Assembly: GCA_905181725.1 (NCBI GenBank)
Contig: CAJIYX010000007.1
Location: 1-60,783, forward strand
Direction: 5' to 3'
DNA from: Alphaproteobacteria bacterium UBA830
GTDB taxonomy: Bacteria; Pseudomonadota; Alphaproteobacteria; MPNO01; UBA830
DNA: 60,783 nucleotides
Position 1 is the stretch's first letter, and each line of letters opens with the position of its first letter. The position numbers and the translations under genes were made by a program. Below the pieces are notes generated by a model that saw only the letters and a program-made list of their open reading frames with translations, searched no databases and was not told the DNA's origin. Shown piece after piece: positions 7,621 to 16,300 of the stretch.

Positions 7621-9372
7621 ATGCCAGCCAAGACAATCAAGGTTGATAGCGCCGCAGAAGCCTATCTGACGCTCCTGAAAGACCGTGAAGTCGACTACCT
7701 GTTCGGCAATGCAGGTACCGATTTCCCGTCGATTATCGAAGGCCTGTCGAAATCGCTGACCGGCGAAGGCAGCGCACCGACCCCGATCACGGTGCCGCAT
7801 GAAAACCTTGGCGTTGCGATGGCGCATGGCTATTACGTCGCGACCGGCAGACTTGCCTCGGTGATGGTGCATGTGAATGTCGGCACCGCGAACGCGATCT
7901 GCGGCGTGATGAACGCCGCGCGCGAGAACGTGCCCGTGCTGATGACATCCGGCCGCACGCCGCTGACCGAAGAAGGTTTCGACGGATCGCGCTCGCTCTA
8001 TATCCACTGGGGACAGGAAATGTTCGACCAAGGCGGCGTGATGCGCGAAATGGTCAAATGGGATTACGAGCTGCGCAATGCGAAGCAGGTCGAAACCATT
8101 GTCGACCGCGCCGTCACCATAGCCATGACCGAGCCCCGTGGCCCGGTGTACCTGTCGCTACCGCGTGAAGTCTTGGCCGAAAAGCCCGGCGATTTCACCT
8201 ATCAGTCACCGACCCGCCGCCAGCCTGCACGCGCTGCTGCGGCCGATGCAAACGCGATCGACGAGGCCGCGGAAATTCTGGCGGCTGCCGAAAACCCGAT
8301 CATCATCACGGCCAGTATGGGCCAGAACCGCGCCGCCGTGCCGGCCCTGGAATCCCTTGCCGAGCGCTATGCCGTGCCGGTCATCACCTACCGGCCGCGC
8401 TATGTGAATATGTCGTCTGACCATCCGATGCATATGGGCTATGAGCCGGGCCCCTACCTGCCCGACGCAGACGCGATTCTGGTGATCGATTGTGACGTGC
8501 CGTGGATTCCGTCGCTGCACAAATTGAACCCCAACGCCAAGGTCATCCAGCTTGGGGCCGATCCGCTGTTCGAGAACTATCCCGTCCGCGGCTTCCCGTG
8601 CGATCTCGGTATCCGGGGCAGTTCCGGGACGGCCATTCCCATGCTCGAAGAAGCGATGGCGAGCCGTGAAAAATCGGCCCAGCCCCGCATCGATGCGCGC
8701 CGGTCTAAAATCGCCGGTATCAAGGGGGATCAGGCTGCGGCCAACCAGGCGCGGATCGAAAAGATAGCATCCGGCACCGCGGCAATGGACAACGCGTGGG
8801 TCTCCCACTGTCTGAACCAGGTCAAGCAGGACGATGATGTCCTGATATCTGAATCCCAGCTCGCGCTCGGTAATATCGCGCTGCGCGAACCCGGCAGCTT
8901 CTTCGGCACCAGCCCGTCCGGCGGGCTCGGCTGGGGGCTTGGTGCGTCTCTTGGCGTCAAACTCGGCCAGAAGGACAAACGCGTCTTCTGTGTAGTCGGC
9001 GACGGCGCCTACATGTTCGGCAACCCGACCCCGGCGCATTTCGTGTCGGCGGCGTATGACCTGCCGGTCCTGACGGTGATCATGAACAACAAGATGTGGG
9101 GGTCCGTGCGTAAGGCTACCCTTGGACTGTATCCCGACGGCGCGGCGTCCAGCTCGAACCAGGCGCCTTTGACGTATCTCGATCCGGCGCCCGAATATCA
9201 CAAGATCGTCCAGGCCTCCGACGGCTATGGCGAGGAAGTGACCGATCCGGGCGACCTGCAGGCCGCACTCGAACGCGGCATCAAGGCGGTCGAAGTTGAC
9301 AAGCGCCAGGCGGTCATCAACGTCCATACGACGTATGATGACGCCGCCGCCAAAGCGGACGCAGTACGCTGA
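7621..9372 (+). CDS. thiamine-pyrophosphate-requiring enzyme (acetolactate synthase/decarboxylase family)
   Basis: A 583-residue TPP enzyme with the usual three domains. The N-terminal PYR domain has the catalytic glutamate Glu61 in VPHENLGVAMAHGYYVATGR. A central domain spans about 200-340. The C-terminal PP domain carries the cofactor motif GDG at about 460-462, ending in NN about 28 residues on (IMNNKMWGS). The family includes acetolactate synthase, benzoylformate decarboxylase and similar 2-oxo-acid lyases; no small regulatory subunit is present. It opens a run of seven plus-strand genes and its stop overlaps the next start (TGATG at 9370-9374), so translation is coupled to the PaaK-like gene. 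The context argues for a catabolic C-C lyase or decarboxylase, not branched-chain amino acid synthesis. Substrate unknown. Confidence 0.82.
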   Translation: MPAKTIKVDSAAEAYLTLLKDREVDYLFGNAGTDFPSIIEGLSKSLTGEGSAPTPITVPHENLGVAMAHGYYVATGRLASVMVHVNVGTANAICGVMNAARENVPVLMTSGRTPLTEEGFDGSRSLYIHWGQEMFDQGGVMREMVKWDYELRNAKQVETIVDRAVTIAMTEPRGPVYLSLPREVLAEKPGDFTYQSPTRRQPARAAAADANAIDEAAEILAAAENPIIITASMGQNRAAVPALESLAERYAVPVITYRPRYVNMSSDHPMHMGYEPGPYLPDADAILVIDCDVPWIPSLHKLNPNAKVIQLGADPLFENYPVRGFPCDLGIRGSSGTAIPMLEEAMASREKSAQPRIDARRSKIAGIKGDQAAANQARIEKIASGTAAMDNAWVSHCLNQVKQDDDVLISESQLALGNIALREPGSFFGTSPSGGLGWGLGASLGVKLGQKDKRVFCVVGDGAYMFGNPTPAHFVSAAYDLPVLTVIMNNKMWGSVRKATLGLYPDGAASSSNQAPLTYLDPAPEYHKIVQASDGYGEEVTDPGDLQAALERGIKAVEVDKRQAVINVHTTYDDAAAKADAVR

Positions 9373-10544
9373 TGACGTTTCCGGCCGATACTCTTAATGG
9401 GCAACTCGAAAATCTGGCGGCGCACCCGTTCTACAAGGGACGGCTTCCTGCCAGCGTCGTCGATGCGGCCGATTTTGCCGCCAACACGCCCCTGATGGGC
9501 CGAAGCGATCTGGTCGCCGAGATGGAAAATCCGGGCTACGGCGCCTTCGGCGGCACCAACCCCGTGCGCATGAATCTGAGCCCGATGGGCGGGTCCCTCG
9601 TGCCGGCCATGCAGACGGCGGGCGATATGGCCAATATGATTGCTGCTGCGCGCACCCATTTGGATGCTTGCGGTGTCGGTCCGGGCGATGTCTGTGCGGT
9701 CACGTTTGGCTATCACATGTTTGTCGCCGGGCTGTTCTATCAGTCGCAGATGGAAGCCCATGGCGTCGCCTGTATCCCGCTCGGGCCGGGCGAGGCCGAA
9801 CGCACGGTGGATGTCTGTACGAAGCACAATGTGACAGTGCTGGCGGGCAACCCGTCATTTTCGCTCAAACTGATTGACGCCGGGTTGAGTCCGCCGAAGG
9901 TGTTCTTCGCGGGCGGTGAGGCGTTTACCGGCAATCCCACACTCTATGGGGCAGTGAAGGCAGCCATGCCGGACACGATCCTGGTCGATTCCTTTTCGCT
10001 GTCGGAATTCCTGCCCGTCGCGCGAACCTTCCCGGGTGGCGAGGGCGTGCACGTGTTTGACGAGCTGGTCTATGCCGAGGTGATCGATCCTGCGACCGGT
10101 GAGCTGGTCGCCAATGGCGAGCGCGGTGAGCTGGTGCTGACCCATCTGAAGAAAGAAGCCCAGCCGCTTGTGCGTTACCGCACCGGCGATTTGACTGTGC
10201 GCCGCATCACCGATCCCGTGCATGGCCGGACCGTCAACCTACCGCGTGTCGTCTTCGGGCGCACCGACAACATGGTGAAGGTAAAGGGCGTAAAGATTTA
10301 TCCGTCCGAGGTCCGCGCCGTGCTGCTTGGCCTCGACGGGCCGACCGGCACCTACCGGCTGACCGTTTCGGCAAAGGATGGCGGCGGCGATCGTCTGGCG
10401 CTCGCGGTTGAAGGTTCAGGCAACGATGATGTTTCAGCGGAAATTGCGCGGCGGTTCAAAAGCCAGACGCTGATTTCGGCGGACGAAATCGTCTTTGCCG
10501 ACAATATTGAAGAAGGACCGCTTGCGGTCGATGAGCGCGAATAG
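9372..10544 (+). CDS. short phenylacetate-CoA ligase-like (PaaK-family) protein with atypical P-loop
   Basis: A 390-residue member of the PaaK branch of AMP-forming acyl-CoA ligases. The core is recognisable: an aromatic/acidic segment near 215-222 (FSLSEF), YRTGDL near 274-279, and GRTDNMVKVKGVKIYPSEV near 297-315. Two things are odd. It is about 40-50 residues shorter than typical PaaK proteins (430-440). The phosphate-binding loop, normally SSGTTGKP, is replaced around residues 68-77 by LSPMGGSLVP, which lacks the Ser/Thr-Gly-Thr core. It may use another chemistry, be an accessory subunit, or retain activity with a changed loop. It is coupled by a 1-nt overlap to the TPP enzyme upstream, so the pair probably acts in one pathway. 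Confidence 0.72.
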   Translation: MTFPADTLNGQLENLAAHPFYKGRLPASVVDAADFAANTPLMGRSDLVAEMENPGYGAFGGTNPVRMNLSPMGGSLVPAMQTAGDMANMIAAARTHLDACGVGPGDVCAVTFGYHMFVAGLFYQSQMEAHGVACIPLGPGEAERTVDVCTKHNVTVLAGNPSFSLKLIDAGLSPPKVFFAGGEAFTGNPTLYGAVKAAMPDTILVDSFSLSEFLPVARTFPGGEGVHVFDELVYAEVIDPATGELVANGERGELVLTHLKKEAQPLVRYRTGDLTVRRITDPVHGRTVNLPRVVFGRTDNMVKVKGVKIYPSEVRAVLLGLDGPTGTYRLTVSAKDGGGDRLALAVEGSGNDDVSAEIARRFKSQTLISADEIVFADNIEEGPLAVDERE

Positions 10545-10576
10545 ACGCGCCCAGAACGAATTGTGGAAAGTGCAAA

Positions 10577-11686
10577 ATGACTGATACCCCGTGGCGCCTG
10601 CTTGTCGATAAAAACTCCTATGCCGACTTTTCCGTGTCGGTGTCTCCCGCCGTTGAAAAGGCGGTCGTCAATGGAGAAGCGCCGCCGACTATTTTTCTCA
10701 ACGTGTTCGATCAGGATTCGATCACGGTCGGTGTCAACGAAGACCCCGAACAGGTCCTTAATCTCGATTTCTGCCGCGAAAACAACATCGACTTCCGTCG
10801 CCGGGTGAATGGCGGCGGCGCGATCTATACCGGCACCGGTTCCGCGTTCATGGTCTATTTCGTACCGACCTCGCATCCGGATGTGCCGGAAACAACGACT
10901 GAAGCGTTCCCGAAAATTCTGACCGCTTTTGCCGAAACGCTGAGCGAGAAGTTCGGCTTTCCCGCCGAGTACCGGCCGCTGAATGATGTGCAGGTCGAGG
11001 GCCGAAAACTGGTGCCGACATCGCTTAAGATCGAGAACGGCGTGATGACGTTCCGTTTTGTTGTCAACGTGAAGGAAATGGATACCGAAATCGCCGGAAC
11101 CGCGATGCCGATGCCGCCCGAAAAGGTGAAGGACAAGGTGCTCAAGGACCTGCAGTCGCGCTTCACCTGCCTTGAACGTGAAGCCGGCCGAGATATTTCC
11201 GCCTCTGATCTTGAAGACATGGCCCGCAGTGCCGTCGCCCACGCGTTCAGCAATCCGGTACTGGAACCCGGCGAGCTGACTGATACCGAGCGTAAATACG
11301 CCGAAGACTTCCGCGCAGAGTACGATAACGACGTCTGGCTGTTCGGCAAAAGCGAAAAGGTCCGTTTCGGCGATCTGACCCAGGCGGGTGACACCGTCGG
11401 GCGTGGCCGTGAAAAGGCCGTCGGCGGCATGTTATGGGCGACGCTGGTGGTGCGCGACGGCAAAGTGCTGCACGCAATCCTCAACGGTGACTGGCATCCC
11501 CGTCCTATCGATTCCGTTGGCTGGCTCGAAGAAGCGCTTACCGGGGTGGAGGCGACTGAAGCCGCTATGCGCGACGCCGTCACGGCCTTCATGGGGCGCG
11601 ACGACGTCGAATTTGCCAGTGTTGAGATCGACGACCTGATGTCGGCCTTCGACAAGGCGCTGGCGGACCAGAAGCGGGTTGGGTGA
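10577..11686 (+). CDS. lipoate-protein ligase A-like (BPL/LplA/LipB fold) protein
   Basis: A 369-residue protein of the biotin/lipoate ligase fold. The lipoate-ligase motif appears as RRRVNGGGAIYTGTGSAFM (74-92), and the adenylate-contacting lysine region as NDVQVEGRKL with Lys144. A C-terminal accessory domain (about 255-340) has the VGGMLWATLVVRDGKVLHAILNGDW pattern in outline. LplA proteins attach lipoate to E2 or GcvH lipoyl domains via lipoyl-AMP. No lipoyl-domain protein is encoded in this window, so its location inside a catabolic operon is unexpected. It could lipoylate a pathway enzyme encoded elsewhere, or activate a different short acid. It follows the PaaK-like gene by 32 bp and overlaps the next gene. 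Confidence 0.7.
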   Translation: MTDTPWRLLVDKNSYADFSVSVSPAVEKAVVNGEAPPTIFLNVFDQDSITVGVNEDPEQVLNLDFCRENNIDFRRRVNGGGAIYTGTGSAFMVYFVPTSHPDVPETTTEAFPKILTAFAETLSEKFGFPAEYRPLNDVQVEGRKLVPTSLKIENGVMTFRFVVNVKEMDTEIAGTAMPMPPEKVKDKVLKDLQSRFTCLEREAGRDISASDLEDMARSAVAHAFSNPVLEPGELTDTERKYAEDFRAEYDNDVWLFGKSEKVRFGDLTQAGDTVGRGREKAVGGMLWATLVVRDGKVLHAILNGDWHPRPIDSVGWLEEALTGVEATEAAMRDAVTAFMGRDDVEFASVEIDDLMSAFDKALADQKRVG

Positions 11687-12126
11687 TGGCGGCGGACGCC
11701 CTGCCGGCTGAACCCGGGGCAAACGTCCTGACTTTCCGGCTGGATGGTACTGTCACGCTGCCAATAGCGACGCTTGATAAGCCGGTTTTTGCCGCTGGTG
11801 ACTACCTCTATGCCGGCAGCGCCTTCGGGCCGGGCGGAAGCCGCGCCCGAGTGTCCCGCCATTTACGCGCCGATAAGAAACCGCACTGGCATATCGACCA
11901 TCTTTCAGCCCGCGCTGCCTGCATAGACGTGAAAACCTATCCGGGCCGGCGTGAATGCGAACTGGTCGCCGATATGCTGGCGGCCGGCGCGGATGTGCCG
12001 GTGCCGGGGTTTGGCAGTGCCGACTGCCGCGACTGTGCGGCGCACCTTGTCCGTCTTGCCGCCGGATATCAAAACAGCAATATTGTTAACGGGGTAAAAC
12101 AGGGAAAATCAGATGGCAGGCGTTAA
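11686..12126 (+). CDS. DUF123 (GIY-YIG-like) protein
   Basis: A 146-residue protein of the DUF123 family, whose fold is related to GIY-YIG nucleases. The visible signature is GDYLYAGSAFGPGG (about 41-54), then Arg/His residues (SRHLRADKK), HWHIDHL (about 69-75), RRECEL (about 90-95) and the C-terminal VPGFGSADCRDCAAHL. The ATG at 11686 overlaps the preceding stop (TGATG) and was preferred to a GTG three bases upstream. Its end overlaps the next gene by 14 bp, so it is embedded in the operon. In archaea DUF123 can be fused to endonuclease III, pointing to nucleic acids, which sits strangely among CoA-pathway genes. Function unknown. Confidence 0.7.
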   Translation: MAADALPAEPGANVLTFRLDGTVTLPIATLDKPVFAAGDYLYAGSAFGPGGSRARVSRHLRADKKPHWHIDHLSARAACIDVKTYPGRRECELVADMLAAGADVPVPGFGSADCRDCAAHLVRLAAGYQNSNIVNGVKQGKSDGRR

Positions 12127-12886
12127 TATTGAACGCCGTGCGGACGGTATAGGCCGGGTCGCGATAAATCGTCCGGATAAGCGCAACGCGCTGAATGACG
12201 ACGTGCGCAATACACTGATCGCCGAACTGCCGAAGCTAATCGGTGACGATGCCGTGCATGCCATCCTGGTGACCGGTGAAGGTGGCCATTTTTGTGCCGG
12301 CGGCGATATCGCCAGCATGGAAGGCCTTGATTCAAAGGGCGCGCGGGCCCGGATGAAAGCCAATCATCAGATCGTCCGCATGATCGCCGAGGCCGAAAAA
12401 CCGGTCGTCACCGCGATTGAGGGCTTTGCTGTCGGCGCCGGTGCCGGTCTGGCCATGCTGGGCGACACGGCAGTGATCGCAGAGGGCGGGACCATCGGGT
12501 TTCCGTTCTTCAAGGTCGGCCTGATCCCGGATTACGGCATTCTGCATACGTTGCCGCGCCGTGCCGGTGGGGCCAAAGCGCGCCAGTTGCTGCTATATGC
12601 GAAGATGGTCAAAGCGTCCGCCGCCGTCGAAATGGGCCTTGCCGACGAACTTGTCGCGGAGGGCAAGGCGGAAGAAACCGCCATTGAACGCGCGCTTGTG
12701 CTCGCCGCGATGCCGCCCTTTGCCTTCGCTATTGCCAAGCAGCAACTCGGCCTTGCACCGGTGAAGCTGGAAGAGGCGCTAGAAATGGAAGCGCTGGCGC
12801 AGGCGGGCTGTTTTGGTGCCGATGAATTCCAGGAAGGATTTTCGGCCTTTATGGAAAAACGGGCCCCGGACTTCCGAAAGGGGTAG
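12113..12886 (+). CDS. enoyl-CoA hydratase/isomerase family protein
   Basis: A 257-residue crotonase-fold protein. The oxyanion-hole segments are HFCAGGDIASME (about 61-72) and EGFAVGAGAGLAMLGD (about 103-118), followed by GGTIGFPFFKVGLIPDYG (about 124-141). The fold includes hydratases, isomerases and ring-opening or C-C-cleaving enzymes, and residues seen by eye do not decide among them. A GGGAAAA stretch precedes the start, which lies inside the DUF123 gene. With the dehydrogenase downstream it would give a hydration plus oxidation pair of a beta-oxidation-like pathway. Confidence 0.82.
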   Translation: MAGVNIERRADGIGRVAINRPDKRNALNDDVRNTLIAELPKLIGDDAVHAILVTGEGGHFCAGGDIASMEGLDSKGARARMKANHQIVRMIAEAEKPVVTAIEGFAVGAGAGLAMLGDTAVIAEGGTIGFPFFKVGLIPDYGILHTLPRRAGGAKARQLLLYAKMVKASAAVEMGLADELVAEGKAEETAIERALVLAAMPPFAFAIAKQQLGLAPVKLEEALEMEALAQAGCFGADEFQEGFSAFMEKRAPDFRKG

Positions 12887-12892
12887 CAGCTC

Positions 12893-13876
12893 ATGCTGCC
12901 CCAGACCTTCTGCACACGTCTTACCAATCTGTTCGGTATTGAACACCCACTGATCTGCGGCGGTATGATGTGGCTGGCGGATGCTGCCTATGTCAGTGCG
13001 GTCGCGCGGGCGGGCGGCATCGGTTTCATCACGCCGCGGTCGTTCCCGATGCCGGAAGATTTTCGCGAACAGCTGCGTATGGCGCATGATCAGTCGGACG
13101 GCAAACCGTTCGGTGTGAACCTGTATATCTCGGCGCGCCCCGAAGCGAACGAGTTGTTGGAAACGTTTCTCGAAATTTCGATCGACGAAGGCGTGAAGTT
13201 TATTGAATCCGCCGGGTTCTCGCCCAAGGCGTTCATGCCGCGCATCAAGGATGCGGGCATGATCGTGATGCATAAATGTACGACGCTGCGCCACGCGGTG
13301 TCCGCCCAGAATGCCGGTGTCGACGCGATCATCATTCTCGGTGCTGAGGCGGGTGGTCACCCGGGCAGAGATATGATCGGCACCATGGTGCAGGGCGCAA
13401 CGGTGCCACAGGCGCTTGACGTGCCGGTGGCGCTCGCCGGTGGCATGGGCACGGGGCGCCAGCTTATGGCCTGCCTGTCGCTCGGGGCCGACGGCATGGT
13501 GCTCGCGACGAGGATGATCGTGTCAGAGGAAGTCTGGGCGCATCAGAATTACAAGAAACACCTGTCGGAGCTTGGCGCCGGCGATACACGACTGATCATG
13601 AATATTTTCGGTGACAGCTCAAGGGTGCTGAGCAATAAGTCATCGGCCCGAGTGCTGGAACTCGAAGCCGAAGGCATTACCGATTACGAGGCGTATCGGC
13701 CGCACGTTCAGGGCATTCTGCAAAAAGAAGCCTATGTAGACGGCGATTGGAATAAGGGCACCGCGTCTATCGGTCAATCCGTCGCGTTTGCCGGTGATAT
13801 AGAGCCGGTCGAAACCATTATTGACGGCATCATTGCCGAAGCCGCCGCGGTTCGTGACCGGCTGAACAGTATTTAG
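12893..13876 (+). CDS. nitronate monooxygenase family (2-nitropropane dioxygenase-like) FMN protein
   Basis: A 327-residue TIM-barrel FMN protein of the NMO/2-NPD family. It begins with the family pattern LFGIEHPLICGGMMWLAD, continues with ARAGGIGFITPRS, and has the phosphate-binding/catalytic region AEAGGHPGRD (about 150-159) and GGMGTGRQL (about 182-190). The family contains nitronate monooxygenases and also FabK-like enoyl reductases, and many members sit in acyl-CoA catabolic operons without a known substrate. It starts 6 bp after the hydratase gene. A GGGGTAG stretch gives a modest ribosome-binding site. Confidence 0.8.
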   Translation: MLPQTFCTRLTNLFGIEHPLICGGMMWLADAAYVSAVARAGGIGFITPRSFPMPEDFREQLRMAHDQSDGKPFGVNLYISARPEANELLETFLEISIDEGVKFIESAGFSPKAFMPRIKDAGMIVMHKCTTLRHAVSAQNAGVDAIIILGAEAGGHPGRDMIGTMVQGATVPQALDVPVALAGGMGTGRQLMACLSLGADGMVLATRMIVSEEVWAHQNYKKHLSELGAGDTRLIMNIFGDSSRVLSNKSSARVLELEAEGITDYEAYRPHVQGILQKEAYVDGDWNKGTASIGQSVAFAGDIEPVETIIDGIIAEAAAVRDRLNSI

Positions 13877-13893
13877 AAAAAAAGGAATTGGAA

Positions 13894-15420
13894 ATGGCGT
13901 ATGACGTCAATTCACCGGATTTTACCATCGGTGTCATCGGCACCGGCACCATGGGCCGCGGGATCGCGCAGATTTCAGTCACCGGCGGCTTCAAAGTCAA
14001 AATGTTCGATGCCCAGGAAGGCGCTGCGGACAAGGCGCGGGAATTTATTAATCGTATGGTGAGCCGCGCGGCCGAAAAGGGCCAGATGTCCGAAGCGGAT
14101 GCAGCCGCCGCAAATGGCCGGTTGCAGATCATCGGATCGCTCGCCGAGATGGCCGATTGCGGCATGGTGGTCGAAGCGATCGTCGAGAACCTTGACATCA
14201 AACGCGCCGTGTTCGGTGAGCTTGAAGGCATTGTTGCCGACGACACTATTCTTGCGTCCAACACGTCTTCGCTGTCGGTCACGCAGATCGCAGCGGGCTG
14301 TATGAAGCCCGAACGTGTCGCCGGATTTCATTTTTTCAACCCGGTACCGCTGCTCAAAGTGGTCGAGGTTGTCGACGGAGAAATGACGGCACCGTGGGTC
14401 GGCGACAAGCTGGACGCGATCGCGCGCCGATACGGCCATAAGCCGGTCCGCACGCAGGATACGCCCGGCTTTCTCGTGAACCATGCAGGTCGCGGGCTGT
14501 ATACCGAAGGGGTGCACATCCTCGCCGAAGGTATCGCCGAAGCGCATCAGGTGGATGACGTCTTGCGCGAAGGCGGTGCGAATTTCCGCATGGGGCCGTT
14601 CGAACTGATGGACACGACCGGGCTGGATGTGTCCGGCGTGGTGATGGAATCGATCTACGAGCAGTTCTACCAGGAACCGCGCTTCAGGCCGCAGGCCTTC
14701 ATCCGGAACCGGATGGCGGCGGGCCTGTTCGGGCGGAAGGTCGGCAGAGGTTTTTATGAATACGAGGATAACAAGAAGGTGGCACTGGCCGCTCCCGCAG
14801 CACCGACCGATCTCCCCGACAGCGTCTGGATCGGACCGGAAGGGCATGACAGTACGCAGATCCTCGCAGATTTTCTCAAAGACAAGGTCGAGGTAGAGAC
14901 CGGCGCCAAGCCGTCCGCCCGCGCGATCTGCATGGTGGCGCCGATGGGCCGCGATGCGACGATGACGGCAATCGATCTCGGTATAGAGGCCGAACGCACG
15001 GTCGCGGTCGATACCCTTTTCGGGCTCGAAGGCCGTCGCACGATGATGACTACCAGTGTTACCGATGAAGGCGTGCGCGATCTGGCGCACGGCGTACTGG
15101 CATCCGATGGCGGTGCGGTGACGGTGATCCATGACAGCCCCGGCTTTATCGCCCAGCGGGTGATCGCCACAATCGTCAATATCTCGTGTGAGATTGCGCA
15201 GATGCGCATTGCGACACCCGAAGACATCAACAAGGCGGTCAGTCTCGGCCTTGCCTATCCGCAGGGGCCGCTCGAATTCGGCGATACGCTGGGTCCGGCA
15301 AAGATCCACGGTATCCTGACGGCGATGCATGATTTCTACGGTGATCCGCGCTATCGCCCCAGCCCGTGGCTGACGCGACGCGCAAGGCTAGGCCTTTCGC
15401 TGATGACGCCGGAGGCTTAG
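13894..15420 (+). CDS. 3-hydroxyacyl-CoA dehydrogenase, two-domain PaaH-like
   Basis: A 508-residue NAD-dependent dehydrogenase. The Rossmann motif IGVIGTGTMGRGIAQ lies near the N-terminus, the substrate/NAD segment FHFFNPVPLLKVVEVV near 145-160, and the first 3HCDH C-terminal domain from about 185 (TPGFLVNHAGRGLYTEG). A second, repeated C-terminal domain begins near residue 420 (DSPGFIAQRVIATIVN). This length and duplication match PaaH-type enzymes that oxidise 3-hydroxyadipyl-CoA-like substrates. The ATG at 13894 is preferred over a TTG at 13888 because AAAGGAA sits about 8 nt upstream. It ends the seven-gene plus-strand run. Confidence 0.88.
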   Translation: MAYDVNSPDFTIGVIGTGTMGRGIAQISVTGGFKVKMFDAQEGAADKAREFINRMVSRAAEKGQMSEADAAAANGRLQIIGSLAEMADCGMVVEAIVENLDIKRAVFGELEGIVADDTILASNTSSLSVTQIAAGCMKPERVAGFHFFNPVPLLKVVEVVDGEMTAPWVGDKLDAIARRYGHKPVRTQDTPGFLVNHAGRGLYTEGVHILAEGIAEAHQVDDVLREGGANFRMGPFELMDTTGLDVSGVVMESIYEQFYQEPRFRPQAFIRNRMAAGLFGRKVGRGFYEYEDNKKVALAAPAAPTDLPDSVWIGPEGHDSTQILADFLKDKVEVETGAKPSARAICMVAPMGRDATMTAIDLGIEAERTVAVDTLFGLEGRRTMMTTSVTDEGVRDLAHGVLASDGGAVTVIHDSPGFIAQRVIATIVNISCEIAQMRIATPEDINKAVSLGLAYPQGPLEFGDTLGPAKIHGILTAMHDFYGDPRYRPSPWLTRRARLGLSLMTPEA

Positions 15421-15442
15421 TTTTTCCGTCTGGACCGGATAA

Positions 15443-16180
15443 TTACAGGACCCTGATCAGCAACAGCACACCCGATGCCATAAGCATATAGATCACCAGC
15501 TTGCGGAATATCTCCGGCGAAAGGCGGCGGCGGATTTTACCGCCGAGCTTCAGGCCGATCCAGACTGGGATCACGCCGATGGTGGAGACCAGTGCGGTTT
15601 CCACATTCATCAACCCGATCTGTGACAGCCCGATCGCCATCACGATGCTGGATGAAGTGAACGAGCAGTTTATAGCCTGTACGAAGCGTTCGCGGTCGAG
15701 GTGCAGCGACATCATGTAGGGCAGAACCGGCATGAGCTGTGATCCCGTCAGCCCGTTGACGATGCCGGTGGCGAGCCCGGTGATGGGCGCCAGCGGTTTT
15801 TCGAGGCGGGGCGTCATGGTCAGATTCGGCGTTTTAAGCGCGAACAGCCCGTAGACGATCAGAACCACCCCTAGCACGGCGGCCGCCAGACGCGCCTCCA
15901 TCCAGGTCAGCAGCACAAGACCGATCACTACGCCGATCATACCGGCGATGATCAGCGGCCAGAACCGGCGGATGGATTCGCGGCAATGCCCCACTTCGAC
16001 CTGAACTATAATGTTGCTGGCAATCGACGGCACCAGTACCAGCGGCAACGCAACTTCCAGCCCCATGGTCAGCGCCAGGATCGGCAGGCAGGTCGTGGCA
16101 AACCCCATACCGGTGATTCCCTTGGAAAAGGCGGCGAAGAAAAACGCCGCACACGCGATGACGAGTAGGGTTGGGTCCAT
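15443..16180 (-). CDS. TauE/SafE family anion exporter
   Basis: A 245-residue membrane protein with seven to eight hydrophobic segments. It has the TauE/SafE pattern of an early AFSKGITGMGFATTCLP segment (about 19-35) and a repeat-like second half, LATGIVNGLTGSQLMPVLPY (about 135-155). The family exports sulfite, sulfoacetate or related organic anions; nothing here fixes the substrate. It converges with the hydroxyacyl-CoA dehydrogenase gene and is divergent from the amidase gene. Confidence 0.8.
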   Translation of the reverse strand: MDPTLLVIACAAFFFAAFSKGITGMGFATTCLPILALTMGLEVALPLVLVPSIASNIIVQVEVGHCRESIRRFWPLIIAGMIGVVIGLVLLTWMEARLAAAVLGVVLIVYGLFALKTPNLTMTPRLEKPLAPITGLATGIVNGLTGSQLMPVLPYMMSLHLDRERFVQAINCSFTSSSIVMAIGLSQIGLMNVETALVSTIGVIPVWIGLKLGGKIRRRLSPEIFRKLVIYMLMASGVLLLIRVL

Positions 16181-16300
16181 TCGACCGTTATCGTGGTTTG
16201 TCGGATAAAGAACAATCGCCCGCAGGTCCTGGTAATAATTCTGAGGTGCGGGGAGACGTTTAACGTTATCCTTTTCGCGACGAACAAAAAGAGGTGCGCT

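Noticed and set aside
7621..9372. Acetolactate synthase for branched-chain amino acid synthesis (ilvB)
   Set aside because: No regulatory subunit or ilv genes; it sits in a catabolic run, so I kept the broad TPP-enzyme call.
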